Below, piece by piece: positions 52,368-63,659 of a stretch of 64,000 nucleotides of DNA. Source of the stretch: Massospora cicadina (lineage: Eukaryota; Entomophthoromycota; Entomophthoromycetes; Entomophthorales; Entomophthoraceae); the NCBI GenBank assembly GCA_022478985.1, contig JAKSZP010014544.1, forward strand, positions 124,001-188,000. Direction: 5' to 3'. The first letter of the stretch is position 1. Each line of letters starts with the position of its first letter. Position numbers and translations under genes: made by a program. The notes under the pieces are model-generated. The model had not been told where the DNA came from. It saw only the letters and a program-made list of their open reading frames with translations, and ran no database searches.

Positions 52368-52640
52368 CATCTGAGCCATACTTTAAAGTTAGTAGCCAAC
52401 AGAATGAGTAAGAGTCATCCAGCAGAGGGAGTAATATCAGATTAAAAACAGAGAAGTGCTAAGATCCATATAAGTTGTAATGGTGTATATTGAAGTGAAT
52501 GAAACTGTAGTTACAATTTATGGAAGATGATGGAGAATAATCTAGGTAGCTCAAAATGTGAGCAAACAACTGATACAAGGGTTCCAGTTGCTGCCTATAG
52601 ACATTATTGACAAAGCCTGTGGCCTTTTTCACCTATATAA

Positions 52641-52655
52641 TCAGGATAAAAGATG
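52641..52655. repeat. Candidate TSD of ORF1-only copy A (left)
   Basis: TCAGGATAAAAGATG versus TCAGAATGAAAGATG at 54587-54601: 13/15, both differences transitions. Confidence 0.65.
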
Positions 52656-54586
52656 GTTAAACTTTCTTTCCGCTCAGTGTAACTTTCCAAGCAAATCTTA
52701 TAGAAAAAAAAGCAACTCTCAATCACCCACTATAGTTTTTCTCCAATGTCTTCAGATTCCTCATCATCTGCTCCAGTGTGGGGCAGCGGCAAAACTCCCC
52801 TCCACCATTTTCCATCCAATGGGAAAATGCGCTCAGACTGGCTCACCCAGTCATACCAAACCTTTGGGACAATTTGTTCCTCCCAAGGATCTTGACGCCC
52901 ACCTCACTCATATCCAAGTTGTGCCTTGTTGCCCCCTGGTGCTCCCCCAGAGCAACATGCGTTTCAGCCTTAGGGTCCATTATGAAAACTTTTCCCTTAC
53001 CACAACCAAGCCATTATTGAAATGGCTCAGGCAGTGATTATTCCCTCTGGTTTTATTGATTTCTGCCCCTATAAGGGGTATTTTGATCTCAGCTTCACCC
53101 ATGAAGCTGATGCCGCCACTACAGCAACTGTGCCCCTGGTTTTCCAGGGTACCCCTATCCCCACAATCCAAACATGACTCCCAGCGGATACCACTTTGGT
53201 GGTTCAGTTCGCTGGTTTTCCCACCCACCTCCCCCTGAAGTGCTCCACCAGGAGCTGATGGACAGTTTGGCAGCCTATGGCTCAAAGCCCCATCTTGTAA
53301 TTTGTGGTCCTGAATAGGGCCACACGCCTCTCTGGGTCTCAGGCATATGCCACAATCAGCCCTTATCAGATAAAATTGCCTTGTTGATTTCCCCTCACAT
53401 CTTCATCCCCTCTGCCCCTGACCATCCATTCTGGGCCCACATCAAGGGTGGGCGGATGATCTGTCCATCCTGTTTTAAGTTGGACCACTTGAAATATAAG
53501 TGCCCTTCCTTAGCTGCTTCCAATGGCTCCAATTTTTTGTCTTCCAGCTTCCAATCTGCCACCCACCCTATGTCAGTTTCAGTATGGGGTACAATCCTAC
53601 CTTCCCCTCCCCCAAAGCCTGATGCTGCAGCCACGCCTGCAGCCACCAATCAGCCTCCTCCTCGCCCCAATGCCACAAATGCTCCATTTAATAAAGCACA
53701 GGATTAGACCCCAGTTTGATTCCATGCATCCCTCAATGAACCAACCAAACCTCAGGCTTATGCCAATTCCCCAATTCAATCCAACCAAAATCCTTGGGAT
53801 ATATTGGCTAAAATTGATGAGTATGGGAATATTCTTGAAGACTCCACTATCCAACTCAAGCAGTTTGTGTATGCTGACCATGACGCTAAGTTACCCCCTC
53901 ATTTATTTGCCCCCCCAGAAAAATGCCAAAACATTCTGTGGCGACCACCAGCTGGCTGTTGAAGCAACAGATAATACAGATTGGCATCTTCTCTGCAAAG
54001 CTGTTGTCTAATCAGTGGCGATGCTCACAGGAGGAACCCTCCTCCCGTTATCCCCTCCACCGCCAATACACTCCAAAAGAATATGTTGATCAAATCTCAC
54101 AAAGCCACTAATGACGCCATCCAGCATGTGGCAGTGGTAGTGCAGAATCCCAAAGACAAGACTACCTGCACCAATATTGCCATGTTTGTAAAGCTCCCCA
54201 ATGCATGCATTAAAGCTGGAACAGCTATGATCAATTATATTGTCTCTCTTATGGTCAACCACTGTCTTCCTGCCACCCCACTCATCAAAGATTTTGCTCC
54301 ACATCCCACTGACGACCTGACGCCCTTGCTCTCTGCCATAGCCCATGCCCTACTTTGGGGTGAAGATGATGCCGAGGATGAGCCCCCTAATCCCTCCCTC
54401 TTCTTCCACCAAGATGGGATAAGTGGTTCCACTGTCCCACCTGGTTGGTTGTGTTCACGTTTTGTGTCTCATCCACTCATTTTGGACAGTTTGTTTTTTT
54501 GTTAAGTGAGGATTTATTTTGCTTGCTCTTCAAGATTTGGTAATGTCTGCCCCTGATTGGCTTACCTTGGTTAAATAAATAAATAG
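52656..54586 (+). mobile_element. ORF1-only retroelement, copy A
   Basis: 1.93 kb + strand. The 5' terminus (ACTTTCTTTCCGCTCA) has the same spacing as copies B and C. It has an ORF1-type protein, a short 3' UTR, the tail GGCTTACCTTGG and a (TAAA)n end. Nothing follows ORF1, so the element encodes no RT. Confidence 0.82.
52748..54505 (+). pseudogene. ORF1-type protein, copy A
   Basis: Starts MSSDSSSSAPVWGSG (52748; copy B has MSLAPPPVTPVWGSS). Order: variable N-terminus, RRM-like region (IIPSGFIDFCPYKGYFDL and VVQFAGFPTHLP), knuckle CPSCFKLDHLKYKC (CX2CX4HX4C, ~53460), Pro-rich linker, then a conserved C-terminal domain (AIQHVAVVVQNP ... CTNIAMFVKLPNA ... ALLWGEDDAEDEPP). Several stops and frameshifts. 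Likely an RNA-binding retroelement Gag/ORF1 protein; no catalytic function seen. Confidence 0.75.
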
Positions 54587-54601
54587 TCAGAATGAAAGAT
54601 G

Positions 54602-55343
54602 AAAGAAGTTTATGAATTATTTTACACTGTCACCTTATGCTTTAGCAGGGCTCTTGATAATGCAGAGCAGCTTAAGAATTCAATTGTCAACTATGCACAG
54701 CCAATAACCCAAAGTATTTGATTAGTCAATCCAGACAGCTAAAACAAATACTAATCTATTTAAATATACTTGAAAATAGTATATGCTTTTAAATTTGATT
54801 GCTAACTGGATGATAGCTTTTATTAGATTCAATGTGGACCTGAGCCAACTTCCCAAAGTGTTTTCAAACCAAAAATCTAATCCAGGGATTAATCAATAAA
54901 TTAAATCTAAATTAAATGACATTATCAAGAAATTTTTGGAACAAATTGTATACTTCAAAACGGAGACATGACATGGACTTGTGATATCTAAAAGCTTAGG
55001 GAATATTGATCATTTATCTATATGAAAGTGGCTGCTTCCTCACTGACTCCTGCACAAAATAAAGAAGCAGTATACACCCTTTTTCAAGCTGCACAATGAG
55101 ACTAAAGAGACTATTATAAAATTGCAACTCCTAATCAATGACCTGAAAAACAAAGTTTCAATTAAAAATTAGAGGAGTATGACCAGAGTTAAAAAACTAA
55201 GTCTTCAGATACTATATACATAATTAATCAAACATTTAAAATATTGTCCAAAAGAGTTGATTGGGTAGAAGTTACTAAAAAATTAGGATTTGGCAAATAA
55301 AGAAAATCCAAGATTAAATTAAATCATTAGTAGAATTATTATT
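54602..55343. other. AT-rich sequence, nothing recognised
   Basis: No ORF or repeat noted between copies A and B. Confidence 0.4.
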
Positions 55344-55353
55344 GAATAATGTT

Positions 55354-57253
55354 ATTTTGCTTTTCTAAACGCTCAAAGTCACTTTTGAGCGATTTAAATT
55401 TAAAGTTTTATTTATTCACAGCCGTCTGCCCAAATCTATTCTTTGATGTCCTTGGCTCCGCCGCCTGTCACCCCAGTGTGGGGCAGCAGTGCACCCCCAC
55501 CTAGCGTTTTCTGCCTTGCGGGCAAGCGCGTTTGGATGGGCTCAAACAGCCCGCCCACTGCTTCCAACCGTTTTGTCCCCCCACGGGACTTAGCGCTCCA
55601 CTTGGCGCGTGTCCACTCTTCTCGCCCCCATCCTCTCGCCCTCCCTCGCTCTGCCATTTGCTATTGCCTCAGAGTGGACTATGGGCATTTGTTCCCATAT
55701 GCTGACAAGGCAATTATTGAGCTAGCCACTGCGGCCTTTGCGCCAGCTGGTTTTATAGACTTCCGCCCTTTTAAGGGCTACTTTGACATTGGGTTCCAAT
55801 CTGAGGAGGATGCTGAAGCGGCAGAACAAACTCCTATAATTTATAAAAAAACCCCATTCCCACAACCCATACTCACCTCCCTTCAGACACCACGCTGGTG
55901 GTATCCTTTGCAAATCTCCCATCCCACCTTCCACCCCAGGTTTTGTATGACCAGTTGGTTGTGGGGCTCATGGCTTATAGCACTCAGCCCAACCTCATCT
56001 TTGCCATTCCATCTGGTGTGGAGTGCCTTGCTGCTCCTCAGGCAACAGCCACCATCATACCACACCACCCTACCATAGCCCAACAAATCCCACCCCGCGC
56101 TAGTGTGGCTGCAGCGCCTGATCATTTCTTTTGGGCTAAGGTCGATAATGGTAGGCAGATTTGTTCCCTCTGCTTTGGCCTTGACCATGCAAAAAGAGCG
56201 TGCCCTCAGGCCAAGTCCGCTGCTGCGGCTTCTGAGCCTCCTTCTGGAGGTTCAGTATGGGTGCTTTGCTGCCCCCTCCCACCCTCCAATCTCATTCAGT
56301 GGGCCCACATGGAAAATCAGCCCCCCCAAAACCTCCAGCCTCACTCTCCCACCTAAATCTACCCCAGCCAATCAGAGCAATGCTTGGACCACCATTGGCA
56401 CCCAAGCAGCTGCCCATTCGCCCAATCCCACCCACCCAAATTTGAATGCCACTATACCAGTAAACCAAAATCCATGGGATCTATTGGCTGAAACTGACAA
56501 ATCAGGTAATGTCCTCATTAGTAAGCATACAGGTCAACCTCTCTGCCAAGGCAATTATGGTCGGGCAGAATTTTTCCTTCCTGACTTTGATGAAGCCCCT
56601 ACTCCTCACCATTTTGCTCCTCTGCCCAATACAGCCCCCTTCCAAAGTGATCACCAGCTCGCCTTAGCTGTGGTGGCCTCTCCTCATTGCCTGAAACTAT
56701 GCACCGCGGTGGCCCAGTCAGTGGCTCAGCTCCAGCATGGCCTTCCCACCCTCTTCTTCCCCCTGACTTCTCTGAATCTCCCTGCAGTGACATCTCAAAA
56801 CTATTTGATGATGCTGAAGTTGCTATTATGAATGTTGCAACGATTGCTTCATTCAACCCCTCAGCCAAAATCACCCGCCACAGTATCTCCCTTTTCACCC
56901 AACTTCCTGAAGCCCGCAAAGAAGCTGAAGTTCTCCTCGCAGCTTTTGTTGAAACACTTTCCCATCATTATCTTGATGCGGAAGAGGAAAACTACTACTA
57001 CGCTGACCTCAACCCCCACTATGCGGATGCCCCAACGCCCTGGCTCTCTGCTCTGATCTGGTACTGTAACCAACATCCCTTGATCGAGGTGGGTCTTTCT
57101 GAAAACCAACCCCCAACCCCTCCTCACCCTCTGCCATGGTGGGTTAGCAGTTTCTGCTTCCCACCTGGTTAGTAGTTTTATTTTGTCATTTTGAGTGTTG
57201 TGTTTGGTACTGTCCATCCCCTGGTTGGTGTACCTCAAATAAATTGAATTAGA
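55354..57253 (+). mobile_element. ORF1-only retroelement, copy B (best preserved)
   Basis: ~1.9 kb + strand. 5' hairpin CGCTCAAA...TTTTGAGCG at 55370-55391, 16 bp from the inferred 5' end, as in copies A and C. Tail CCTGGTTGGTGTACCTCAAA then TAAAT. Possible target duplication GAATAATGTT (55344-55353) / GAACAATGTT (57254-57263), one mismatch. Confidence 0.75.
55446..57172 (+). pseudogene. ORF1-type protein, copy B
   Basis: ATG at 55446. Frames 55443-56078, 55898-56356, 56103-56831 and 56687-57172 together give N-terminus, RRM-like region (FIDFRPFKGYFDIGF; VVSFANLPSHLPPQVLYDQL), knuckle CSLCFGLDHAKRAC (CX2CX4HX4C, ~56163-56205), linker and C-terminal domain (ISLFTQLPEARKEAEVLLAA, ending WWVSSFCFPPG). 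At least three frame changes are needed. Mostly open between them, so this is the youngest copy. Confidence 0.78.
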
Positions 57254-57327
57254 GAACAATGTTGACTAAATATTCAACTATCCAAGAAGTTAGAAGAAAT
57301 GCGCCATAAAATCATAGATTGGAGGCA

Positions 57328-57345
57328 TGGAAACTTAGTCAAAAT
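57328..57345. repeat. TSD of ORF1-only copy E (left)
   Basis: TGGAAACTTAGTCAAAAT versus TGGAAACTGAGTCATAAT at 58598-58615, 16/18. Confidence 0.8.
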
Positions 57346-58597
57346 GGTGCAGAGGCCTTGCTCCCCTTACGCTGCTGCTACCATAATACCACACCACCCT
57401 GCCATAGCCCAACAAACCCCCCACATGCTCATATTGCAGCGGAGCCTGAGCACTTTTTTTGAGCTCATGTGGATAATGGTCGCCAGATTTGTCCCCTATG
57501 TTTTGGGTTTGACCATTTCAAAATTCTTGCCCCTATGCCACTTCCTCTGATGTGGCTTTGGAGCCCTATTCAGAAGATTCTGAATGGGGCGTTTTGTTAC
57601 CACCTCCCACACAACGTCCTCATTTGATGGGCCAGAGTGGGAAGTTGTTCCCCACCAAATCAACCGCCCACATTGACCCACCCAATTACATCCTGCCAAT
57701 CAGAGTTAAACTTGGACCACCATTCACACCCAAGCAGCCCATTTGACTATTTCTCAACCAAATTTGTCATCCACATACTCATGAACCAAAATCCATGGGG
57801 CCTATTGGATGAGGTTGATGAATTAGGTAAAGGTATCATGAGTGAGGATTCTGGTGAACCTCTCAGCCATTTCAATTATGGGTAGGCCAAATTTTTCCCT
57901 TCTGACTTTGACAAAACCCCATCACCCAAATATTTCGCTCCTAAATCTAATACCACCCCCATACAAAGTGACCACCAGCTCGCCTTAGAAGCAGTGGCCT
58001 CTCCCATTGCCACAACCTATGCAAAGCAATGGACCAATCAGTGGCTCAATTCCAACTAGGGCTGACCACACTCTACTACCCCCTGATTTCCCTGAAGAAG
58101 CCCAAAGCAAAATCAGTAAATTATTTGACAATGCCAAAGCCACTGTCAAGCATGTCACTAAACTAGCAGATTTCTGACCATCTGCTAAAAACCCACCAAA
58201 GTTTATCCAATTTTCCCAGCTCCTCAATACCTGCATTCAAGCTGTGCATCACTTAGCGGAATTTGTTGAAACTGTCTACCAAGTTGATCTTGATGATGAG
58301 AATAAGAACTTATTTTACACCCCATCCACCCACTTTACACTGATGTTTTAACGCCTTGGCTCTCTGCTTTAGTCCTTTTACAATTATCATGATATTGTTA
58401 TGAAAATTATGTCTGCAGAAGAGCCGCCTGACCCCCCTCACCCTCTGCCATGGTGAGTTAGCAGTTTCCGCTCCCTGCCTGGTTGGAGATTTTTTGTTTG
58501 GTTTTGTCATTACATTCGTTCCTGTTCAGTTCTTTTTCTCTTTGCTTATCAGTAATGTCCATCCCATGGTCAGCGTACCTCAAATAAATCTAAAAAT
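57346..58597 (+). mobile_element. ORF1-only retroelement, copy E (5'-truncated)
   Basis: 1.25 kb beginning inside the RRM-like region (matches copy B from ATIIPHHPTIAQQ onward) and ending with TGGTCAGCGTACCTCAAATA plus AATC. 5' truncation plus an 18-bp duplication indicates target-primed reverse transcription. Coding remnants (57299-57550, 57637-57885, 57960-58450) contain stops. Confidence 0.85.
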
Positions 58598-58615
58598 TGG
58601 AAACTGAGTCATAAT

Positions 58616-59555
58616 AAATGGGAGGAAGTCATGGTGGACCATTTAAAATTGTAGGGATTTATGCCAATTAAAAAATGGAGGAGAAACTGAAACTTTTGTA
58701 GACATCTCCTCACCTGATAATGGTAGCAGTATCAAATCCACTCCTCAAAGAATATAAATTGTACCAGAAGTATTGACCGCTTTTGCAGAATGATGCCGCT
58801 TATCACCAAATAATTTTTCCAGTTGGGTGGAAAATAATGGCAACATCCCCTCAAGAATGTAGAGTTCTTAGCAAATCCAAAGCTTTTGGAATTTCAAAGC
58901 ATAATGTACCATCATTTTTTAGACTTTTTAAAATGACTATGGTAGGATGTGGCAACTATAAAGTGCTATTACTATAACTAGTTGTCTCAATATGGAATTA
59001 AAGACTTGTCCTTCCAAGATTAGCAGCTAATGATTGAACTTATATTGAGGCAAAGGATGCCATCATGTGAAAATTTGGCAGCCCAGAGTGCGTTGCAAAC
59101 TAGAAACAAGAATTCATGGTAATACACTTTATGATGGATGAAATTATAGACACCTCTGCCAATATGTTTTATCAAAAGGCTCATATATTCACTGGGGTAG
59201 GAGCGCTAAATGCTTTTGATGCACAAATTTCAATAAAGTCAGCACTTTGTTCCTATATAGAGTTGCATTGTCTATGATTTAAGCCCAGAATCTAGATACA
59301 AAAAAACAGCACAGATGGTCAAATTCTTACAAAATTTGTGGCCGTTGAGATTTTATGACCATCTCATCCAACACAAACATATTTAAACAATCTACTTTGC
59401 CCACTAGGTAATTTATTAAGTGGATATATTTCATAAGAGATGATAGAGATTGTTGGTAGTTATTTCTGGAAGAATATTAACTAATATGCTGGATATAGTT
59501 CTTCCAGATTAACAGTATTATGTCAGGGGTGATCCCTGACAATGTATTTATAATA
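58616..59555 (+). other. Unrecognised sequence between copies E and D
   Basis: Contains a 64-codon open frame (58783-58977, VGWKIMATSPQECRVLSK...) in decayed coding-like surroundings. No family recognised. Confidence 0.3.
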
Positions 59556-61027
59556 AGTTTTATTTAACCAAGGTAAGCTGACCAGGGGACGGAAATTACC
59601 AAAACTCAAATCCTAATAAATAAATCCTCATCAAATAAATGAATGAACCACCCAAAATGAGTAGATAACACACAAAATGTGAACACAACCAACCAGGTGG
59701 GACAGCAGGAACCGCTTATCCCATCATGGGAGAAGGGAGGGGGATCAGGGGGCTCCTCCTCAGCCTCTACTTCATCCCAAAGCAGGGCACAGGCTACAGC
59801 GGAGAGCAGGGGCATCTGAGCTTCAGCAGGATGTGGAGATAAATTTCCAATGATCGTGGTGGTAGGAATACAGCTGTTGTACATAAGAGTTTCAACATAT
59901 TTTGCCAAAGATGCTTCAGCTTTTGTGTGTGCATTGGGTAGTTTTACAAATGTGGTGATATTGGTGCAGGTAAGCTTTGATTTGGGATTCCGCGCTACTA
60001 CTGCCACGTGCTGGATGGCATTGTTGGCAGCTTTGTGAGCTTCAATCAACATATTTTTATATCTTATTGGATTTTGAGGAAATAATGGGAGGAGGGATTA
60101 ATCCTGCGAGCATCACCACTGAAATGGCAGCAGCTTTGCAGAGAAAATGACAATCTGGCTTAGCCATTGCTTCAACAACCAACTGGTGGTCACTGCAGAA
60201 CATTTCAGCGTTTTGCTGGGGGGCGTATAAACAAGGAGGTAGCTCACCATTGTGGTTGGTAAACACAAACTGCTCAATTTGTATATTAAAGTCTTTAATT
60301 ATATTCCTGAACTCATCAAATTCAGTCAATAGATCCCAAGGATTTTGGTTGAATTGAATTGTTAAGTCAGCATATTCCTGATGTTTGGTTGGTTCATTGA
60401 GGGATGCATGGGATCGAACTGGGGTCCTATCCTGTGCTTTATTGGATGGAGCATTTGTGGCACTGGGGTGAGGAGGAGGCTGATTGGTGGCTGCAGGCGT
60501 GGCTGCAGCATCAGGCTTTGGGGAGGGGAAGGTAGGATTGTACCCATAATGGAACTGGTGTGGGGTGAGCAGCAGATTGGGGGTTGGTGAGCGAAAAATT
60601 TGATCTGTCAGAAGTAACTAAGGAGGGGCACTTATGTTTCAAGTGATCCAACTCAAAACATGATGGACAGATTGTCTGTCCGCCCTTGAAGCGGGCCCAG
60701 AATGGATGGTCAGGGGCAGAGGGGATGAAAATTTGAGGGGGAATCGATGAGGCAATCTTAATCTAATAAGGGCTGATTGTAGCATATGCCCGAGGCCCAG
60801 CAAGGCGTGTGGCTCCATTTGGGACCACAAATTGCAAAGATGTGGTTTTAGCCATAAGCTGCCAAGCCTTCCATCTGCCCTGATGGAGCACCTCAGGGGG
60901 AGGTGGTGGGCAAGCCAGCGAACTGAACCACCAAAGTGGTATCTGCTGAGAGCCAGGTCCAAATTGTGAGGAGAGGGTGTTAGAAAACTTGGGCTTGGAT
61001 GGCTCGCTTCTTGCCCTAGATTTTAAC
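59556..61027 (-). mobile_element. ORF1-only retroelement, copy D
   Basis: Minus strand. The 3' tail at low coordinates reads CTGGTCAGCTTACCTTGGTT then AAATAAAA. The coding part stops around the middle of the RRM-like region at ~61000, where the gypsy-6 LTR begins, so it is either 5'-truncated or cut by gypsy-6. No target duplication could be matched. Confidence 0.75.
59606..61000 (-). pseudogene. ORF1-type protein, copy D
   Basis: C-terminal domain 59606-60052 is an open 148-aa frame (AIQHVAVVARNPKSK, CTNITTFVKLPNAH, ALLWDEVEAEEEPPDPPPF), closely matching copy A. Upstream frames hold the linker, a knuckle (CPSCFELDHLKHKC, ~60625-60665) and the GGSVRWLAHHLP region. Stops between segments. Confidence 0.75.
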
Positions 61028-61933
61028 TGCACAGATTCGTGAATCCTTGCGTTGATTATTTAATGAAGTTGATAGACTGGGGCAATAATAGTATGAAGAA
61101 TATTATTATTGTTGATTGGCCAAAAGACACGTTGAGACTATTGTCCAACGCTAAACAGGTGCTTCTTCATCTTGGAGATGTTCTGGTACTGGTAGGGAAC
61201 ACTTTCCCTATTCTCTTCACGCAGATCAAGCGGAGACTTGATAGAAACAATCTAAGGATATCTGATCCTTGCACTCTTCTCTTAATAGTAATGTTAAAGC
61301 AACCAATGTTCTAAAAAACTAAGTTAATATCAATTTTTAGTCTGCTTTTATTAGGGAATAGTTTAGGGTTTTTATAGTTAGAATCGGCACACAACTTTTC
61401 AGCTGTCCACTGAGAATTATTTGTGCTCCTATATTGGTTTGACCCTCAGTGTTAGGCACCAAATCTCGTCAGGTACCATTGCCTTAGGTTTCTTAGGCCG
61501 CGTAATCCTTGGGTGTTTGGTGGATTAAACAATTGGTATCAAAGACTTGAAACCAATTGTTTCAGCTGATGATGCTTCTACTCTTCCTCCAGCATTCAAA
61601 TGTTTTGGTAGTTTCTGATGACTCCAATTTGTTCTGCTCTGAATAATTCCCTATGATTTGACTATCAGGTGTTATTCCAATATCAAATTATTTCTTGATT
61701 TCGTTGGGGATGATGCCTGACGAAATTTTCATCTGTTGGCAGCCTCAAATATCATCAGGGATGATGCCCAACAATAATTCATTAGTCAGCGACCTCAAAT
61801 ACCATCAGGGATGATGCCCAACAATATTCTCATCAATCAGACACTATTGCTGATACTATATGATTATAACTTAGTTGTCAAATCTTATACTTGGTCAAAA
61901 GGTTGGATTATGTGGTCATCTGCAATTCTGACA
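61028..61933 (-). repeat. gypsy-6 3' LTR
   Basis: ~906 bp. The right boundary is fixed by the adjacent polypurine tract; the left (TGCACAG) is inferred. Shares words with the gypsy-5 LTR in the same order (CAATAATAGTATG, TTCAGCTGTC). Confidence 0.65.
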
Positions 61934-61950
61934 CATTCCCCCTCTTGACC
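61934..61950 (-). promoter_or_regulatory. gypsy-6 polypurine tract
   Basis: Minus strand GGTCAAGAGGGGGAATG directly before TGTCAGAATTG. Confidence 0.7.
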
Positions 61951-62200
61951 AGATATCCAATGAAAGATAGAACCCTTGAGAACAAAAGCCACCTCAGCTT
62001 GAGCTCATATTTGGCTTACCATATCTCTATGTCCTCAGCGGAATGTAGCTCTGTCCACACTTAACGCCCATATGCTCTGCTTGGTTTGATGACTTTGTAT
62101 CCTTGGTTGCTACCTGTTACTGCCTCTTCTCAAGCGCAGTTCCCACATCATGCCGCGCCAGTCCCATCTTCATATCATTTGCTAAAAGATCAAGTGGTCC

Positions 62201-62362
62201 ACCTGTACAAACCTCAGGATGGGTCTCATTGGCACTTTGCCACCTGTACAAACCCCAGGACGGGTTCTGTTGGCACTATGCCACCTGTACAAACCCCAGG
62301 ATGGGTTCCACTGGCACCTTACCACCTGTACCAACCCCAGGACAGGTCTCAACATTTCGTTG
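62201..62362. repeat. 41-bp tandem repeat
   Basis: Four units starting at 62201, 62242, 62283 and 62324 (ACCTGTACAAACCCCAGGAT...). 41 is not a multiple of 3, so not a coding repeat. Confidence 0.92.
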
Positions 62363-62609
62363 ATAGGGACTATTCCAGCAGATCTAGTTTCAGCCCTTCC
62401 TGATCCTGCCATACACTCGGGACTCATGCCCATTAATTTATCCCTTCCTCCATGCTTGGTAGGTGGGAATTTCGCTAAATGCATCACTGCTCAAATTAAA
62501 ATCCTTTTTTTTATTTTTTACTTTTTTTATTTTTATGCATCTTTTTATTATTTTTATCTTTTTTATCTATATTTTTTAAGCCCAATACTTTAAGTATTTT
62601 GTGTGGACC

Positions 62610-62890
62610 TATTTTCTATTCAACTATCTTCAATATTTGATCATATAGGCATCATTTGCTGACTTGATAATTTTGAATGGTCCCATCCATAGGCGTCCAA
62701 CTCAATTTTCCTTTTTTTAAAATTTTCATTGTTGTTTCAAATGCCCAAAACTGTAATTCAATTAGCATATTGGCCAGTTGGACAGATATTGTTTGGCACT
62801 CATCCCTGAAGCTGGCTCTACTGCTGAATACAAAATTAGGTGGTAATGCAACTTTCCGCCTATAAAAAATTAAATGGCTTTTTTTCAGTC
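62610..62890 (-). pseudogene. gypsy-6 integrase C-terminal part
   Basis: In shifted frames: FYRRKVALPPNFVF (compare ELLYGRKAMLPS of gypsy-5) and a WDHSKLSSQQMMPI-type GPF segment. Starts at the deletion junction. Confidence 0.6.
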
Positions 62891-63211
62891 TCTGGCGCAT
62901 TGTATAAACCTTGGGGCATTCTGGTCAGCTGATATAGTCTATGTGCGGTAAGTATCACACATTTTTCCTATTCTTCTTTTTGGCAAATTGAATTGCCAAT
63001 AGCCCAAAATCAGGTCCATTGCCAAAAAAATTTTTGCCTCCCCCAGGTGATCAAGCGCATTGTCAATTTGCAGAAGATAGGAGTTCGACTTGATCCTGTT
63101 TTTAGGCTTTAATTGCCAACTTGAACGTTTGATTAATTCTACTGATAGATTTGTAAATGATCCACTACTCACACAGATTAATTTGGTAACGTTTTTCTTC
63201 ACTAAAGTCAT
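62891..63211 (-). pseudogene. gypsy-6 reverse transcriptase fragment
   Basis: NSYLLQIDNALDHLGEAKIF, MDLILGYWQF (motif A) and, after a frame change, the start of the MPQGLYNAPxTFQR block as PECPKVYTMRQRL. It breaks off before YxDD. Confidence 0.78.
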
Positions 63212-63534
63212 CTGGATCAGATACTGTTTTCAGCATTTCTTGAATTTACTCATTAAATGACTAATTTAAGATCAACCAACTTCATCCAATATTCTCTGGA
63301 TTAATCGCCTCACATTTCTGATATCATTTAACACCTCAGGACTTCTCACAACAGACCCAGTTGCAACCTGAGCTGGTCCTGCCAACAGCTTTATTCCATA
63401 TAGATATCTAGCAGAGCAGGTTTATCAGTGGTACTAGAATGACCCTGATCTAGACTGCTGGTCCTTTTCCCAAGTATAAACCAGTTTCTTGGGTTTTAAC
63501 GAGATTAATCTGATCCTTCAGCTTTCTTTCCTAA

Positions 63535-63620
63535 CACTGAGAAATTACATGGCCCAACTTCCTGCATTGAAAACAGCGGGTTGGCAATTTGTCCGCTCAT
63601 TTTAAATTTCAGGTTTACTT
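63535..63620 (-). pseudogene. gypsy-6 Gag nucleocapsid (CCHC)
   Basis: CFQCRKLGHVISQC, a perfect CX2CX4HX4C knuckle followed by a stop. Confidence 0.75.
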
Positions 63621-63659
63621 CCCAACACAACTTGACTCAGATTCTTTAGATGGTTCAGC

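Noticed and set aside
52558..53037. 159-aa frame starting before copy A
   Set aside because: Starts outside the element's 5' end and is not in the frame of the ORF1 protein; the first part is flank sequence.
59290..59310. ATCTAGATACAAAAAAA as a sixth LINE stub
   Set aside because: The tail motif is AGATAC not AGTACT and no flanking duplication is present.
62086..62403. Proline/threonine-rich frames over the 41-bp repeats
   Set aside because: All three frames are open through a tandem array with a period not divisible by 3; no coding evidence.
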